Shown here: positions 1 to 9,899 of the stretch, piece by piece
Layout: each line of letters begins with the position of its first letter
Numbering within the stretch: the stretch's first letter is position 1
Assembly (NCBI GenBank): GCA_022559845.1
Contig: CM040123.1
Location: forward strand, 297,216,642-297,280,641
Reading direction: 5' to 3'
DNA: 64,000 nucleotides
Source of the DNA: Amorphophallus konjac
Taxonomy: Eukaryota; Streptophyta; Magnoliopsida; Alismatales; Araceae
Notes under the pieces: generated by a model
What the model was told of the DNA's origin: nothing
Databases searched by the model: none
Seen by the model: the letters and a program-made list of their open reading frames with translations, nothing else
Program-made: the position numbers and the translations under genes

Positions 1-423
1 ATCAATTGGGCTTTAAAGGTACAACCAACTCGGCGTCCTAGTGGGAATCCCAGGCTCGCAGAGAATTACGGAGGCCTTGAAATCAGATTTCCTAGTCCAT
101 TGGAAGGAATATCCAATATAGAGGTCCTCAAGTTCAAGAATATGTTCCTATAGTGCAAAAGTGTGAACTAATGGTCATATACCGGAATATATGTCATATA
201 CTTTAGAGAATTGACTCTATAGACAGAAAGAATCTGTAACAATGTGAATCCATGATAAAACTCTGTCAATACATCAGAAAAAATCATGTTTTAATACAAA
301 ACTATAGAGTTTTAGCAATGAAATTAACATGTACTTTAAAATAACTAAAGTGCTTTAAACATACATGAATCAATTTATAAACTCAAAGTTATGAAAAATA
401 GGTCAAACTTAGATAACTAGGCT

Positions 424-431
424 TATTTATA
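424..431 (-). promoter_or_regulatory. TATA-like box of the partial Tekay-like LTR
   Basis: The minus strand reads TATAAATA. It lies about 100 bp downstream, in LTR orientation, of the CCGTTA/CGGT motif cluster. It is assigned by position and sequence only. Confidence 0.35.
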
Positions 432-484
432 AGTAAATTTGACTATTTTTAACTCTGTCTCAGGTTGACAGAACACAGTTATTA

Positions 485-680
485 TGACGGTCGAACATGG
501 GCGTGTCACAGGGCTGTGACAGTTTATCGTGGAGCCGTTAGAGTGTTGTAACGCTCCGGTTATGGTCAGTCAGAGATAACAGAGTAGCTTAAGTATAACA
601 GGGAGTGTGACGGCTTACCGTAAGGCCGTTACGTCCCTCTGACGGTCTAACTAAAGGCCGTTAGAGTCCTGTTGACAGGA
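485..680 (-). promoter_or_regulatory. CGGT/CCGTTA motif cluster with two MSA-like sites
   Basis: About nine short motifs with a CGGT, ACCG or CCGTTA core occur in under 200 bp. Two of them, at 533-542 (AGCCGTTAGA) and 656-665 (GGCCGTTAGA), match on the minus strand the published M-phase activator consensus YCYAACGGYY that is bound by three-repeat MYB factors. The cluster lies upstream of the TATA-like box at 424-431. Related motifs recur farther upstream at about 33820-33880. Confidence 0.4.
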
Positions 681-1287
681 AAGCAAGAAGATAAAAGACT
701 ATGCCTTGAAACATGTCATGCTTTGAAAAGACTTAACTAATCTAGTCATGATAAAAAGAAGTATAGTCCATATAGATGCATAGGTTGCAGGGAATGAATA
801 AGAGAATATCTTTTATCTTCATTTAAGGCTAAAGACATGCATGTATGTATAGACTTACTAAAACATGAAATTCAAAGTCTATGATGCATGGAATCAATCA
901 AAACCAGAGGGTTTTTATCCCTAATATGATATTCTTGCCATTCATGAGATGACCTATCTCTTTACTGGGCTTTCAACTTCCAATTTGGGACCACAAAACA
1001 CGCCCTAGTTCTTTCCTTCCAATGAGTTTTCAACAACTTCACGTCGCTCTAACTTCTCAATCTCTTGACCTAAGGACGTGAAATTTTGAGGGTAAAAAGG
1101 TGAAGCTAAGGGGAATAGAAAGTTCTAAATGTTGGAACCCTAGTTTTGATAATGACTTTCTATGAATCATGTTTAGATTAAAGTGTTTAAATCTTTCAAT
1201 TCTATCTGTTTGTATGGTCCATTTGGTGCATATTATTTCATAGAATAAATCATAGTTAGTACATGTGTTGTATTGCTAAAAATCTAG

Positions 1288-1821
1288 CTCGGTGCAAGTC
1301 TAGCCTTGTTCTGCACTTCACGCATAAGTGCTGGCCTCGGTGTAGCCTCTATTCACGCACACACACTTTCGTCCCGTTACTCTCTCGGTGCAATATCTGG
1401 GTCGGTGCAATTCCTATCTAGAATGCACTTGTTGAGTTTGCTCATTTCTTATCTTAGTGCAAATCCAAGTCGGTGCAAGCTTTGGCTTGCATCTCTCTTT
1501 GTTCTGCGCCTTTCTCTCTGCCATCTCGGTGCAAGTTCTTACTTGGACGAGATTTCTTGGCTCGGTGCAAGTTCTGACTTGCATCTTCCTTTGTCCGTGC
1601 ATTCTTCTTTCTCAACTCGGTGCAAATTTTCCATTTTGGCAAAAATAAAGGTAGTGTATCCTTGTGCTCTGTGGGTTCTTGTCGGTGCATATCTGTTGCA
1701 CAATTGGACTCTATGGTTTGTCCTTATAACGTCATGTGTTTTCTCAAGTAAGTGCATCTCTCGTCTTTGCTCGCTTCAACTTGGTGCAACCTCTTACTCA
1801 CTTAGTAGTAAGTCAGTGCAA
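1288..1821 (+). repeat. Array of about 12 CTCGGTGCAA motifs in U3 of element A
   Basis: The core TCGGTGCAA, with variants such as TCAGTGCAA and TTGGTGCAA, recurs at irregular spacing near 1288, 1336, 1383, 1409, 1454, 1470, 1525, 1561, 1616, 1682, 1780 and 1812. Several copies sit in imperfect hairpins, for example GTGCAAG-TTCTGA-CTTGCAT at about 1566. The array ends 237 bp upstream of the TATA box, so it occupies U3, where LTR enhancers lie. The 3' LTR carries the same array. Confidence 0.7.
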
Positions 1822-2057
1822 TGGGTGACTTGGTAACTCCTACTCAGTAAAGTTTATGCTTACTTACTCGCTACGTCGGAAAGACTTGTGCTAAGTAAGT
1901 GGCAAAATGTTTATTCCCTTTTCTGACACTTTGTCTGTGCATTCACCAGGTAAATGGCACGTGATCCGAGGAAGATAGAGGCCAAGAATATTCCTACACG
2001 TGCCCCAACTTTTCAGGCGGGAAACGAGGTATCCACACGCCTAGGGTTCTGGAGCAG

Positions 2058-2070
2058 ATATATATATAAA
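2058..2070 (+). promoter_or_regulatory. TATA box of element A 5' LTR
   Basis: The run ATATATATATAAA is followed by a purine-rich leader, the usual arrangement at the U3/R junction of a copia LTR. The 3' LTR has the equivalent box at 32430-32444. Confidence 0.65.
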
Positions 2071-2922
2071 TGCTAAAGAAAAGGGTTCAACAAAGAGTGT
2101 GGCATAAGAAAAAAGAAGAGAAGTGAGAGCAGAGTGTGAAAAAAGAGAGAAAACCAGAGACAAATCACTCCATCAATGAGCAGATAGAAAGCTGAAGTGG
2201 AGAGAGATAGTGTCCCCACGATTCAGAGAAAAGAAGTACGAGAAAAGAAAAAGAGAGGTTCTGAGAATAGAAGGCAGAAAGAGTGTGTAGTGAAGCAACA
2301 TCAATTTTTACCGCAGATTTGTTGTTTGTAAGTGTCTTCTGGATCCGATCCAAGACACTGCGCTCCTGTGTGAGCAATTCTGTTTGATCATATTATCGGC
2401 TTTTCGTTGCTGTATTTTGTTTTTGCTTTCATCATACATTTCCTTTCAAGCTGTGTGTCAGCGTCTGTAGAGGTGGATTCCTCTGGACGGCCAAGCTGTA
2501 TTGCCCAGCGGACGGCGAAGCTGTAAGGCCTAGCAGTTGAAGCTGTGAATCAGCGGTTTGTAGGCAAGTTGTGAGGCCCAGCGATTTTCAAGCTGTTTGG
2601 CAGTAGTAAGCCACACTCTGGTTTGAGTGTGGGGTGGACGTAGGTCGGAGGACCGAACCACCTAAAAGTTTCCTTGTCTACTGTGGTTTGGTTGTCCTGC
2701 TCCGTTACATGAATGTATAGGCCGATCTGTCTCTCCATGTCCTGTGAGAATGTTAGTTGCACGTTTTCTGCTTGATCAAGCTCCTCGCTGCCCTTCAGAC
2801 TCGGTAGAATCTAGTTAGTTCCTGTTCAGCATCTCTGATTGACTCAATTAATTTTTAATTGGTCAAAATTTCCAAAGGATTCGTTCAACCCCCCTTCTGA
2901 ATCTGAGTCTAGCACCTCAACA

Positions 2923-2954
2923 ATTGGTATCAGAGCATACCATCTGTCTCAACA
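2923..2954 (+). repeat. Primer-site-containing 32-bp unit inside the LTR end
   Basis: This 32-bp unit includes TGGTATCAGAGC, the sequence complementary to the 3' end of initiator Met-tRNA, and ends TCTCAACA like the LTR itself. It is followed at once by the true primer site. The 5' LTR has one unit and the 3' LTR has two (33297-33328 and 33329-33360). The LTR therefore seems to have been lengthened by capturing primer-site sequence. Confidence 0.85.
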
Positions 2955-2956
2955 AT

Positions 2957-2968
2957 TGGTATCAGAGC
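2957..2968 (+). other. Primer-binding site of element A (initiator Met-tRNA)
   Basis: TGGTATCAGAGC begins 2 bp after the LTR end. It is the standard copia primer site for initiator Met-tRNA. Confidence 0.9.
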
Positions 2969-3118
2969 AAGTTTTCTGCACAAAAGGTCTAATAACCTGC
3001 AAATTCATTCCTTGATTTTGTTTCGGTGCGATCTAATTTGATCTGTCTGTTAGCATTATTTTTGATCTGATCTAATTCTGAGCTTTGGTCTTAATCTGAT
3101 CTATTTTGTCTTGTTCTT

Positions 3119-5049
3119 ATGGCTGAATTCCTGTATACACCGGTTCCGATTTCTATGGCTGGTACGGTCGTTTCAGAGACTATGTGATACATTTGAATTC
3201 TGACTTATGGGTACTCAGAGATCACAGTCCATATGAAGTTCCAAATGACAAATCTCATTGGAGATCCTCAGACAGACTGAAATCTGAAGAAAATCAAAAG
3301 GCCCTAAATCTAACAAAAAGGGCAATAGACTCTAATTTCTTTCAATGTGTTAATGAATGCAGGAGCGCAATGGAAATCATCAACAAAATATTGGGAAGAT
3401 CTTGTGGAGATGAGGAAATATGTTTGATGGTCAGAGATCAGTCCAAGGACTCATCATCCCAGGTAAATTCTGAAGCTGAGAATTTTAGCTATGATGATTT
3501 ACTCTCCATGAATGAGCATTTATTGAATAAATATGATAGAGTCAAGTCTGAAAAGAAAAAAATTAGAAAAGAAATGATTTGTGAAGTTACTCGCTTGAAA
3601 GCTAAACATGAAAAATTGAAATCAAACATGAAAAAGGAGAGATCTGAAATAGACATATTGAAATCTGAAAACGAAAGTCTTAATAATAAAGCTTTTTAAA
3701 ATAAAAATCCGTGTAATGAATGTGCCTTCTTAAAGGAATTGATTGAAGATCTTGACTCTGATGATAATATGCAGAAGAATCTAATCAGATCCTTGAAAGA
3801 AGAAAATGATTCATTGCTTGAACAGAAAAAGGAAATTGATGAATGCCAAGACAAATTGCTTGAAGAAAATGGTTATCTAAAAGTTCAAAATAAAAATTTG
3901 ATGGTTCTGAATACTGTTTTGTCTGAAAGACTGATGGCATTTAAAAGAGGAAAATCAGTCTTGAAAGAAAAAGAAGTGAATATAGAATTGAAGTTAACAC
4001 AGGAGAATGAGACTTTGAAAAGTCTAAATGATGGTTTGCATACTCAAGTCATTTCATGTGAAGACTACATTGTTTCCTTGCAAGCTGAAATTGAAGATCT
4101 AAAGAATTCATTGTCAAAGTTTGTTAAGGGAAAAGATAATTTGAATAAATTGCTTGGAGCTAATGTGAATTTTCAAAAAGAGGGACTGGGTTACAGTCCA
4201 ATAATGAAGAAGGTTGATGGAAATAAATTGAAAACTATTTTTGTTAAAAGTTCAGAACAAGAAAAACCTTCCACTTCATCTGTATTTCAGTTCACGGCGA
4301 AGAGAAGTGAAGAACAAAGTAAAAATTTAAAAGATTGAAGAAAACAGAAAAAGAGTGAAAACAAACATAAAACCAAACTTTCATCTGATGCTGTTAAAGT
4401 TTCTTTTGTCTCTAAAAATTATCCTGAACAAGTGCATGTTAGAAAAAGCTTTCCCATTCAGTCACATGCAAACACAAAAACCTTTTCATGTCATTACTGT
4501 GGAAAAACTGGTCATAAAATATATGAGTGTAGGACAATGGAGCTAGATGAGCGGGTCTCTAAGAAATTTCACGATGGGAAAACTCAAGACACTCACCATG
4601 TAGTTCAGAAGAAGAAAATTCACTGTTACCACTGTGGAAAGTCGGGCCATATTGGAGCCCATTGCTGGCATGCTCAAAGAAAGAGAGTCAATTCAAAATT
4701 TGGAAACCTCCCTGTAAATAAAAATATTTTTGGTAGTAAAAATTATGCTTATGGAAGAATTGGCCACCATGAATCTGAATGTTGGTATGTGAAAAGAAAT
4801 AATGTTCGTTATGGCAGAAATTACTTAACTCATGTCCATCCACAAAAATTCCATGATGATCGTGTCAAGAAAAATCTGAGATCTCTCATTCATTGTTATT
4901 ATTGTGGGATAATGGGACATATCATGAATGACTGCCATTCTATGAAATATGACAATAGGAAAGTTTGGAATTCTCGGAGTACACCTTTTAAAGGTGTTAC
5001 TTACTCAGCAGAACCCAAGAGTTTTTGGGTTCCACATTCTACAAAATAA
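3119..5049 (+). pseudogene. gag: Element A gag (nucleocapsid), broken and internally deleted
   Basis: Gag would form the particle and package element RNA. The first ATG (3119) opens a short frame that ends before 3190. From 3184 a second frame runs to 5049 with in-frame stops at 3697-3699 and 4336-4338. The early part (DLWV, PYEV, KALNLTKRAI) resembles the start of a copia capsid domain. It jumps at about 3390-3400 to acidic sequence found much later in the C gag, so most of the capsid and the first zinc knuckle are missing. A Lys/Glu-rich coiled coil fills 3480-4150. The C-terminus has CCHC knuckles at about 4490 (CHYCGKTGHKIYEC), 4620 (CYHCGKSGHIGAHC) and 4890 (CYYCGIMGHIMNDC), plus a fourth degenerate one near 4745 whose first two cysteines are tyrosines. 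This looks like a non-autonomous, decayed gag. Confidence 0.8.
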
Positions 5050-5080
5050 CTTGATCGTGCAGGTATGCCTCAGAGGAAAT
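5050..5080 (+). other. Scar of the deleted pol gene in element A
   Basis: Just after the gag stop the sequence TCGTGCAGGTATGCCTC reads VQVCL one base out of the gag frame. This matches the start of pol in element C (VVQVCL, near 24150) and the equivalent point in B (about 9910). The similarity ends there, before the protease DSG motif. The left edge of the pol deletion is therefore within a few codons of the pol start. Confidence 0.65.
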
Positions 5081-5979
5081 AAAAGGGGGTAAATAAGCCG
5101 AGGCACCAGAACATGAAAAACCCCATTTTATGCATCTTTCAAGTTAGTTATCTAACCGTCTTAAACTCTGGCTTTATAGTAGTATCTTCCTGAATTATCA
5201 TGATACTTGTTTACATTCTATGTGATATTCCACAGGTCATAGCTGATATCACCATATTATCTGTGCATCTCTTCACTGAAGTTGTATGAGCAAATGATCC
5301 TTGTGGAATGTTACATGAATAATTGAAATAAATCAATGATGGATGATATCATGTTCATGATTAGATAAGTAGGCCTGCACGACTCTATGGTATATAAAAT
5401 AGTATGTTGGGAGAAGGGAAGTTGTTTTCTGTCTGGAAACCCACGCTATGCGTAGAGGCTTGCCTTCGCCAGGTACCAGGGGTCAAGTTGCATGTAGAAT
5501 TTTCTATACATACAGTCATGTTAAATCTGTGCACTCTAGGAAAAAATAAATACTGGTTGGGTGGAATTCTAGCAATTCTTGAGGGGAAGTCAAAGTGTTT
5601 GAGAGCCTAGCTACCTGAATGATGGGTTGTCTGTTTGTGAAAAGCTGATCAGTTTTTAAGTGCTGCAATTGTTTGGAGCTTTCAGATGTAAGTCTGCTTA
5701 GATAGTGACCTGAGGTGGTGATATGAGTTACTATGTGATGTTGCTGAGACAGTCTATGTTCATTAGAAAGCTGTTGACTAGTGTTCTTTTTTTTTGAATG
5801 TACTGATTCCTACTCAAGCTGAGGATTTAGAAGCTGACTGTGTACATAAGAGGGTGTTAGCTATGGAACAAATCTCTTAGGCTGAGTAACTGATTGGCTC
5901 TGAACTCTGAACTTCGCACTTTGGCAAACATCTGTCATATCTTCATGCTCATCTTTGTTCTCTTCTCCATAGAATGTGG
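5081..5979 (+). other. Post-pol noncoding spacer of element A, first part
   Basis: There is no coding signal. The stretch around 5440-5490 (CTATGCGTAGAGGCTTGCC, then TTCGCCAGGTACC) resembles 13286-13315 in element B, which lies just downstream of B's pol. So A's sequence resumes after pol. The spacer continues at 16658-16907 and 27705-28556 on the far sides of the nested elements B and C. Confidence 0.55.
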
Positions 5980-6468
5980 TGTTATGCCCCTGTGATCATT
6001 TGAGTCTTCCTGTGGTTTGGGTCATTCGACATCATCTTGTGGTCATTTGAGTTATTGGATATTCTTGGTTTTGATAATAGCTAAACACTATAAGTCATTA
6101 TTATTTTAACTCTCATATGACTGACATACGTGATGTTTTGTTCATGATAGATATGCCAATGAATTGTCAAGGAATGAAGTGGAGATGGCAAATGTGAAAG
6201 CTTAATGTTCCGCCCTTGCACGAGGATCGACCTGCGCGGTCAGGTCGCGGGGATCGACCTGGCCGGTCAGGTCGCGGGGGTCAAGGGGGCAGCGCCCCTT
6301 CCGCCCCCGGAACAAAATTTTCATTATAGGAGCGATATAATCAACAGAAATTTTCAAGACTGTCAAGGGTGATGCCACAGACATGAACGGGCTGCTAAAG
6401 GAGTCAAGCGATGGAGCTAAAGCAGTTAACAGACCGACCGGGGAAAGCCCGGGGTCTGCCCAGCTGGT

Positions 6469-6640
6469 GGTCGACCGCCAGCACAGGGGCGGTCGACCGC
6501 CCCAGCCAACAGCTCCCAGTCTGCACGAGTCTTAATGGCGGTCGACCGCCAGCCCAGTAGCGGTCGACTGGAAATTCTAGGGACCATCCATCTACAGCGT
6601 TTCTCAGTAGCGGTCGACCGCCCGCTTCTGCAGGTCGATC
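6469..6640 (+). promoter_or_regulatory. Six GGTCGACC palindromes in U3 of B 5' LTR
   Basis: Copies at 6469, 6491, 6540 and 6612 are perfect GGTCGACC, usually within CGGTCGACCGCC. Copies at 6562 (GGTCGACT) and 6633 (GGTCGATC) are one base off. Most are flanked by CAGCCC or CAGC. The cluster ends 143 bp upstream of the TATA box. The function is unknown; the position suits an enhancer. Confidence 0.75.
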
Positions 6641-6782
6641 GCCATCCCCGAGCCAACATTTGTTGACTTCATTTTCCACCTCGAGGCCAGCCCCTTTCAA
6701 TGGATTTGTTTAATCAAAACTCACCTAATCTCCCATGATTTGTGGATCTGGTCTGGGGGATGTCCAAGGACCATTCAAAGTC

Positions 6783-6789
6783 TATAAAA
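6783..6789 (+). promoter_or_regulatory. TATA box of B 5' LTR
   Basis: TATAAAA lies in unique-looking LTR sequence about 890 bp before the LTR end and has an identical partner at 15762-15768 in the 3' LTR. A polyadenylation or R-region boundary is not obvious. Confidence 0.6.
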
Positions 6790-7675
6790 CCAACACAAGG
6801 AGGGTTAGAAACCCTAATGCTTCATTTGGATCAAAGGAGATCAAGGAAGGCTTGTGGAGGCTGTTCAAGGGAGATGGTACAGTAGCCGTGAACAGTACTT
6901 CCTGAAGAGATATTCATCCATTCCAAGGGATTCAAGCCTAGATCTGAAGCTATCTCAACCTCCAAGGAAGCAAGAAGCAATCAAGTCTCTTAAGGGTGAT
7001 CTAAACTACATCAAACTCTTCATCAACTCAAGGAGATCAAAAGGAAGATCAAAGCTACATCCATAGTCTTCTCCATCAACTCAAGGAAGATCATCTCTCA
7101 AAGAAGAAGACACCATTGAAGCATCCAACTCAAGCTCCAGCAATCTCAGACAAGATTTTTCTTCTTGAGCATATTCTATATCTTGTTTGATGATTGAGTG
7201 TTTTCATATTTGTTCTTTTTCATTTCATACAAATGATTGAAACTGAAGATCATCCCTACCGGTGGTTATTAGGAAGGCAATCGAAAGTTATCCAATCTGC
7301 GGTGTTGACGTCCCTACCTGTGGTTAGTAGGAAGGCAATCGGAGGCTTTCCCGATTTACGGTTCAGTGCGTGACACTAGTGGAGCCTCACCGGATTTGGT
7401 GAGGGGTGGACGTAGGACTGGGGATTTAGTCCGAACCACCTTAAAATCCTTTGTGTTGTGGTTTGATTGTATGATTGATTTATTTTAGATGCATGCTTAG
7501 GTTCAATATCCATATTGTGAAATCATATTTCTAAGCAAATCGTTTTATACATCGCTAAGCTAGTTGTATTCCGCTGCAATTATTTTTAACTAGTTATATA
7601 GAGGGTTGCATTGCGAAAAGAGGGGCAGATCTATTCACCCCTCCCCTCTAGATCCGCTGTCCACTACTCAACAAG

Positions 7676-7687
7676 TGGTATCAGAGC
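7676..7687 (+). other. Primer-binding site of element B (initiator Met-tRNA)
   Basis: TGGTATCAGAGC lies 2 bp downstream of the 5' LTR. Confidence 0.92.
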
Positions 7688-7700
7688 CTAATCTCTCATT

Positions 7701-9899
7701 ATGGGGTCCAACGAGCTTGAGGGAAATAGTGGATTAGCGTCCAAAGATTTCTTACCTGAAGGACATTCTGTTAATAGACCTCCTTACTTTATTGGAACTA
7801 ATTATCCTTATTAGAAACATCGCATGCAGGTGTTCATTCACGCTCAAGACTACGAACTTTGGTGAGTGATCAGCAAAGGTCCGTATGAGCTTACGGATAA
7901 TGAGGACTTGTGGACCAAAGAACAAATAAGACAATCCACTGTCAACTGGAGTGCTAAACATATCATGCAATGCTCACTCCTTCCAGTTGAATTCTCCAGA
8001 GTGGCTACCTGCGCATCTGTAAAACTAATGTGGGATAAGTTAGAGGTAATCTACGAAGGAACCTCTCAGGTACGAGAAACAAAAGCCAACATTTTAGTTT
8101 CTGAATATGAAATGTTCCGCATGAAGCCTGATGAGTCAATTCAGAATATGTATGCTCGGTTAACTGTGCTTACTAATAGTCTAACTGATTTGGGAAAGAA
8201 ATACTCAGATCAGAAAATTGTGAGAAAGATTCTCAGATCATTGACTCCCGCAGGGCACACAAAGGCTACCGTGGTTGAAGAATCTAGAGATCTCGCAACT
8301 ACCAAGGTAGATGAACTCATTGGGTCATTAATGACCTATGAGATCAACTTTAAGAGCAAAGAGGCCGAGGTGCCTAAGAAAAAGTCCCTAGCTCTTAAAG
8401 CAGGACCCAGCGGTCAAGGCTCTTCTGATGAAGGTGAGGATTCAGCAAGTGAGCGAGATGAGGATGACGTAGCCATGCTCACACGTAAGTTCAGAAAATT
8501 CATGAGAAAGGAAGGTAAGAGCTTCATGAGAGGAAGGTCAAAGGTAAGAAATGGTTTCAAATCTAATTCTGAAAACTCTAAGAAATCTGATAAAATCATT
8601 TGCTATTCTTATAATAAACCAGGACATTTCAAGAATGATTGTCCCGACAGATTTAGAAAAGTCGACAAATGGAAGGGCAAGAAGAAGAACAAGGCCATTG
8701 TGTCCACATGGAGCGATGAAGAGGAAAGTGATGACGGAACTAGCTCCTCGGACAAAGAAAAAGAAAATCTCTGCCTCATGGCCAAAGGTGACGAAGAAAC
8801 TGAGGTAAATTATCTATTTGAAGATTATACAACTGATGATTGGGAGGAAGCATATATACAACTTATGAAAAAATATGACATGTACAAAAAGGAGAATAAA
8901 TCATTGAAAAAGAAAATTAATGTGTTTGTGCATGATCATGATATGAATGATAAGAATGCTCTACTCGAAACTGAAATTGAAGATCTTAAGAAAATGATTG
9001 AGGATTTGAAAGAGGGAAGAAAAGAAATGGCTGACTTAGAAACTGAAAATGATGACTTAAGGAATGAAATTGACAGCATGAAACTCAAAATGCAAACCTA
9101 TGAAAAGGATAGTAAATTAAGCAATGAGAAGTATGAAGCTGTCAAACATGTCAACACTCAACTCTTGTAAAACATTGAAAACCTACAAAAAGAGTTAAAG
9201 GACAAACAACAATCTTTAGAAAAATTTGTGGATGGAAAAGAAAACCTAGATGCATTGCTAGGTACTAGAATGAACTTCAACAAGGAAGGGTTAGGTTTTG
9301 AACCTACAAACAAAAGGCCAATTGGGTTAAAAACTGTCACATTTGTTTCATCTTCCGAAGCTTCCACCTCAAACATAACTCCCACACAAAATCAGCAAAA
9401 ATAAAAGAAGAAAGGAAAAGAAAAGGTTGAAGAAGAAGCCACTGAAATCCCCAAAAAGATTGCTCAAAAGCCTAAGAAAAGTCATCCTTCCCCACAACAC
9501 AGGTCGACACCACATTGGCCATCAAACATTCATACTGCCAAACAATTTCACACAGGTCGACACTGCCATAGGTTGACACCACCATATTTTTGGGGCAATT
9601 GTGATTTCTATATGCATCAATCTCATAGGTGGCAAAACAATCATTTTCAACCCAAAACCAACCAACCGCCTCAATGGCTTAAGAAGCAAACTTTGTCAAA
9701 CTTCCACAAACCCCAACCAAGAGCCTCCAAACAGAAAATGAATGTCAAGATTGAAAAGAAAAATCAAATCCCTGCTCTAAGCAGACAAAACATGAATGTT
9801 AAGAAGGTTTGGATTCCAAAAGAAATGGTTTCATGTTTTGAAAATTTGAAAAGTTTGATGGGACCCAAATTTGGTTGGGTTCCAAACACCATTGCTTAA
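7701..9899 (+). pseudogene. gag: Element B gag, four nonsense codons
   Basis: The frame starts at ATG 7701, 13 bp past the primer site. The N-terminus (EGHSVNRPPYF, GTNYPY) matches the C gag. It continues through a capsid domain (about 7900-8330; RLTVLTNSLTDLGK, LMTYEIN), one zinc knuckle (about 8600), an acidic Ser/Glu segment and a coiled coil (8840-9170), then a basic tail ending FGWVPNTIA. In-frame stops lie at 7812 (TAG where C has Trp), 7863, 9168 and 9402. The knuckle reads CYSYNKPGHFKNDC, so its second cysteine is Tyr. The spacer at 9501-9579 encodes three AGGTCGACAC-like sites at DNA level. The gag stop (9897-9899) is in the same frame as pol, as in C. Confidence 0.88.

Larger units (their letters stand above)
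1..1129 (-). mobile_element. Left part of a Tekay/Del-like gypsy LTR, split by element A
   Basis: This is AT-rich noncoding DNA. Joined to 33366-34152 across element A it reads as one LTR. On the minus strand that LTR starts TGTAGTGCCCCAAAATTT at 34152, which resembles the usual start of Tekay/Del chromovirus LTRs, and it continues leftwards past base 1. A minus-strand TATA-like box (TATAAATA) lies at 424-431. Above it, 485-680 holds a cluster of CGGT/ACCG and CCGTTA motifs. No ORF over 60 codons is present. Family assignment rests on the terminal sequence and on general similarity to the solo LTR at 59736-62788. The end of the LTR and its target duplication are outside the window. Confidence 0.6.
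1130..2954 (+). repeat. 5' LTR of element A (1825 bp)
   Basis: It starts TGTTGGAACCC and ends TCTCAACA. It holds an array of TCGGTGCAA motifs (1288-1821), a long TATA box (2058-2070), a purine-rich transcribed leader and, at its 3' end, an internal copy of the primer-binding site. It matches 31464-33360 along its whole length. The longest open frame, 176 codons at 1306-1836, is a by-product of the motif array. Confidence 0.93.
5980..7673 (+). repeat. 5' LTR of element B (1694 bp)
   Basis: It begins TGTTATGCCCCTGTG and ends ACTACTCAACA. U3 holds a duplicated GGATCGACCT block (about 6225-6280) and six GGTCGACC palindromes (6469-6640). A TATA box lies at 6783-6789. Near its 3' end is the conserved sequence GGGGTGGACGTAGG. 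It pairs with 14961-16652. Confidence 0.95.

Noticed and set aside
1306..1836. 176-codon frame in the A LTR
   Set aside because: It is generated by the TCGGTGCAA array inside U3 and is shortened in the other LTR.
2957..2968. tRNA gene fragments at TGGTATCAGAGC sites
   Set aside because: These are retroelement primer-binding sites complementary to a tRNA end, with no tRNA fold around them.
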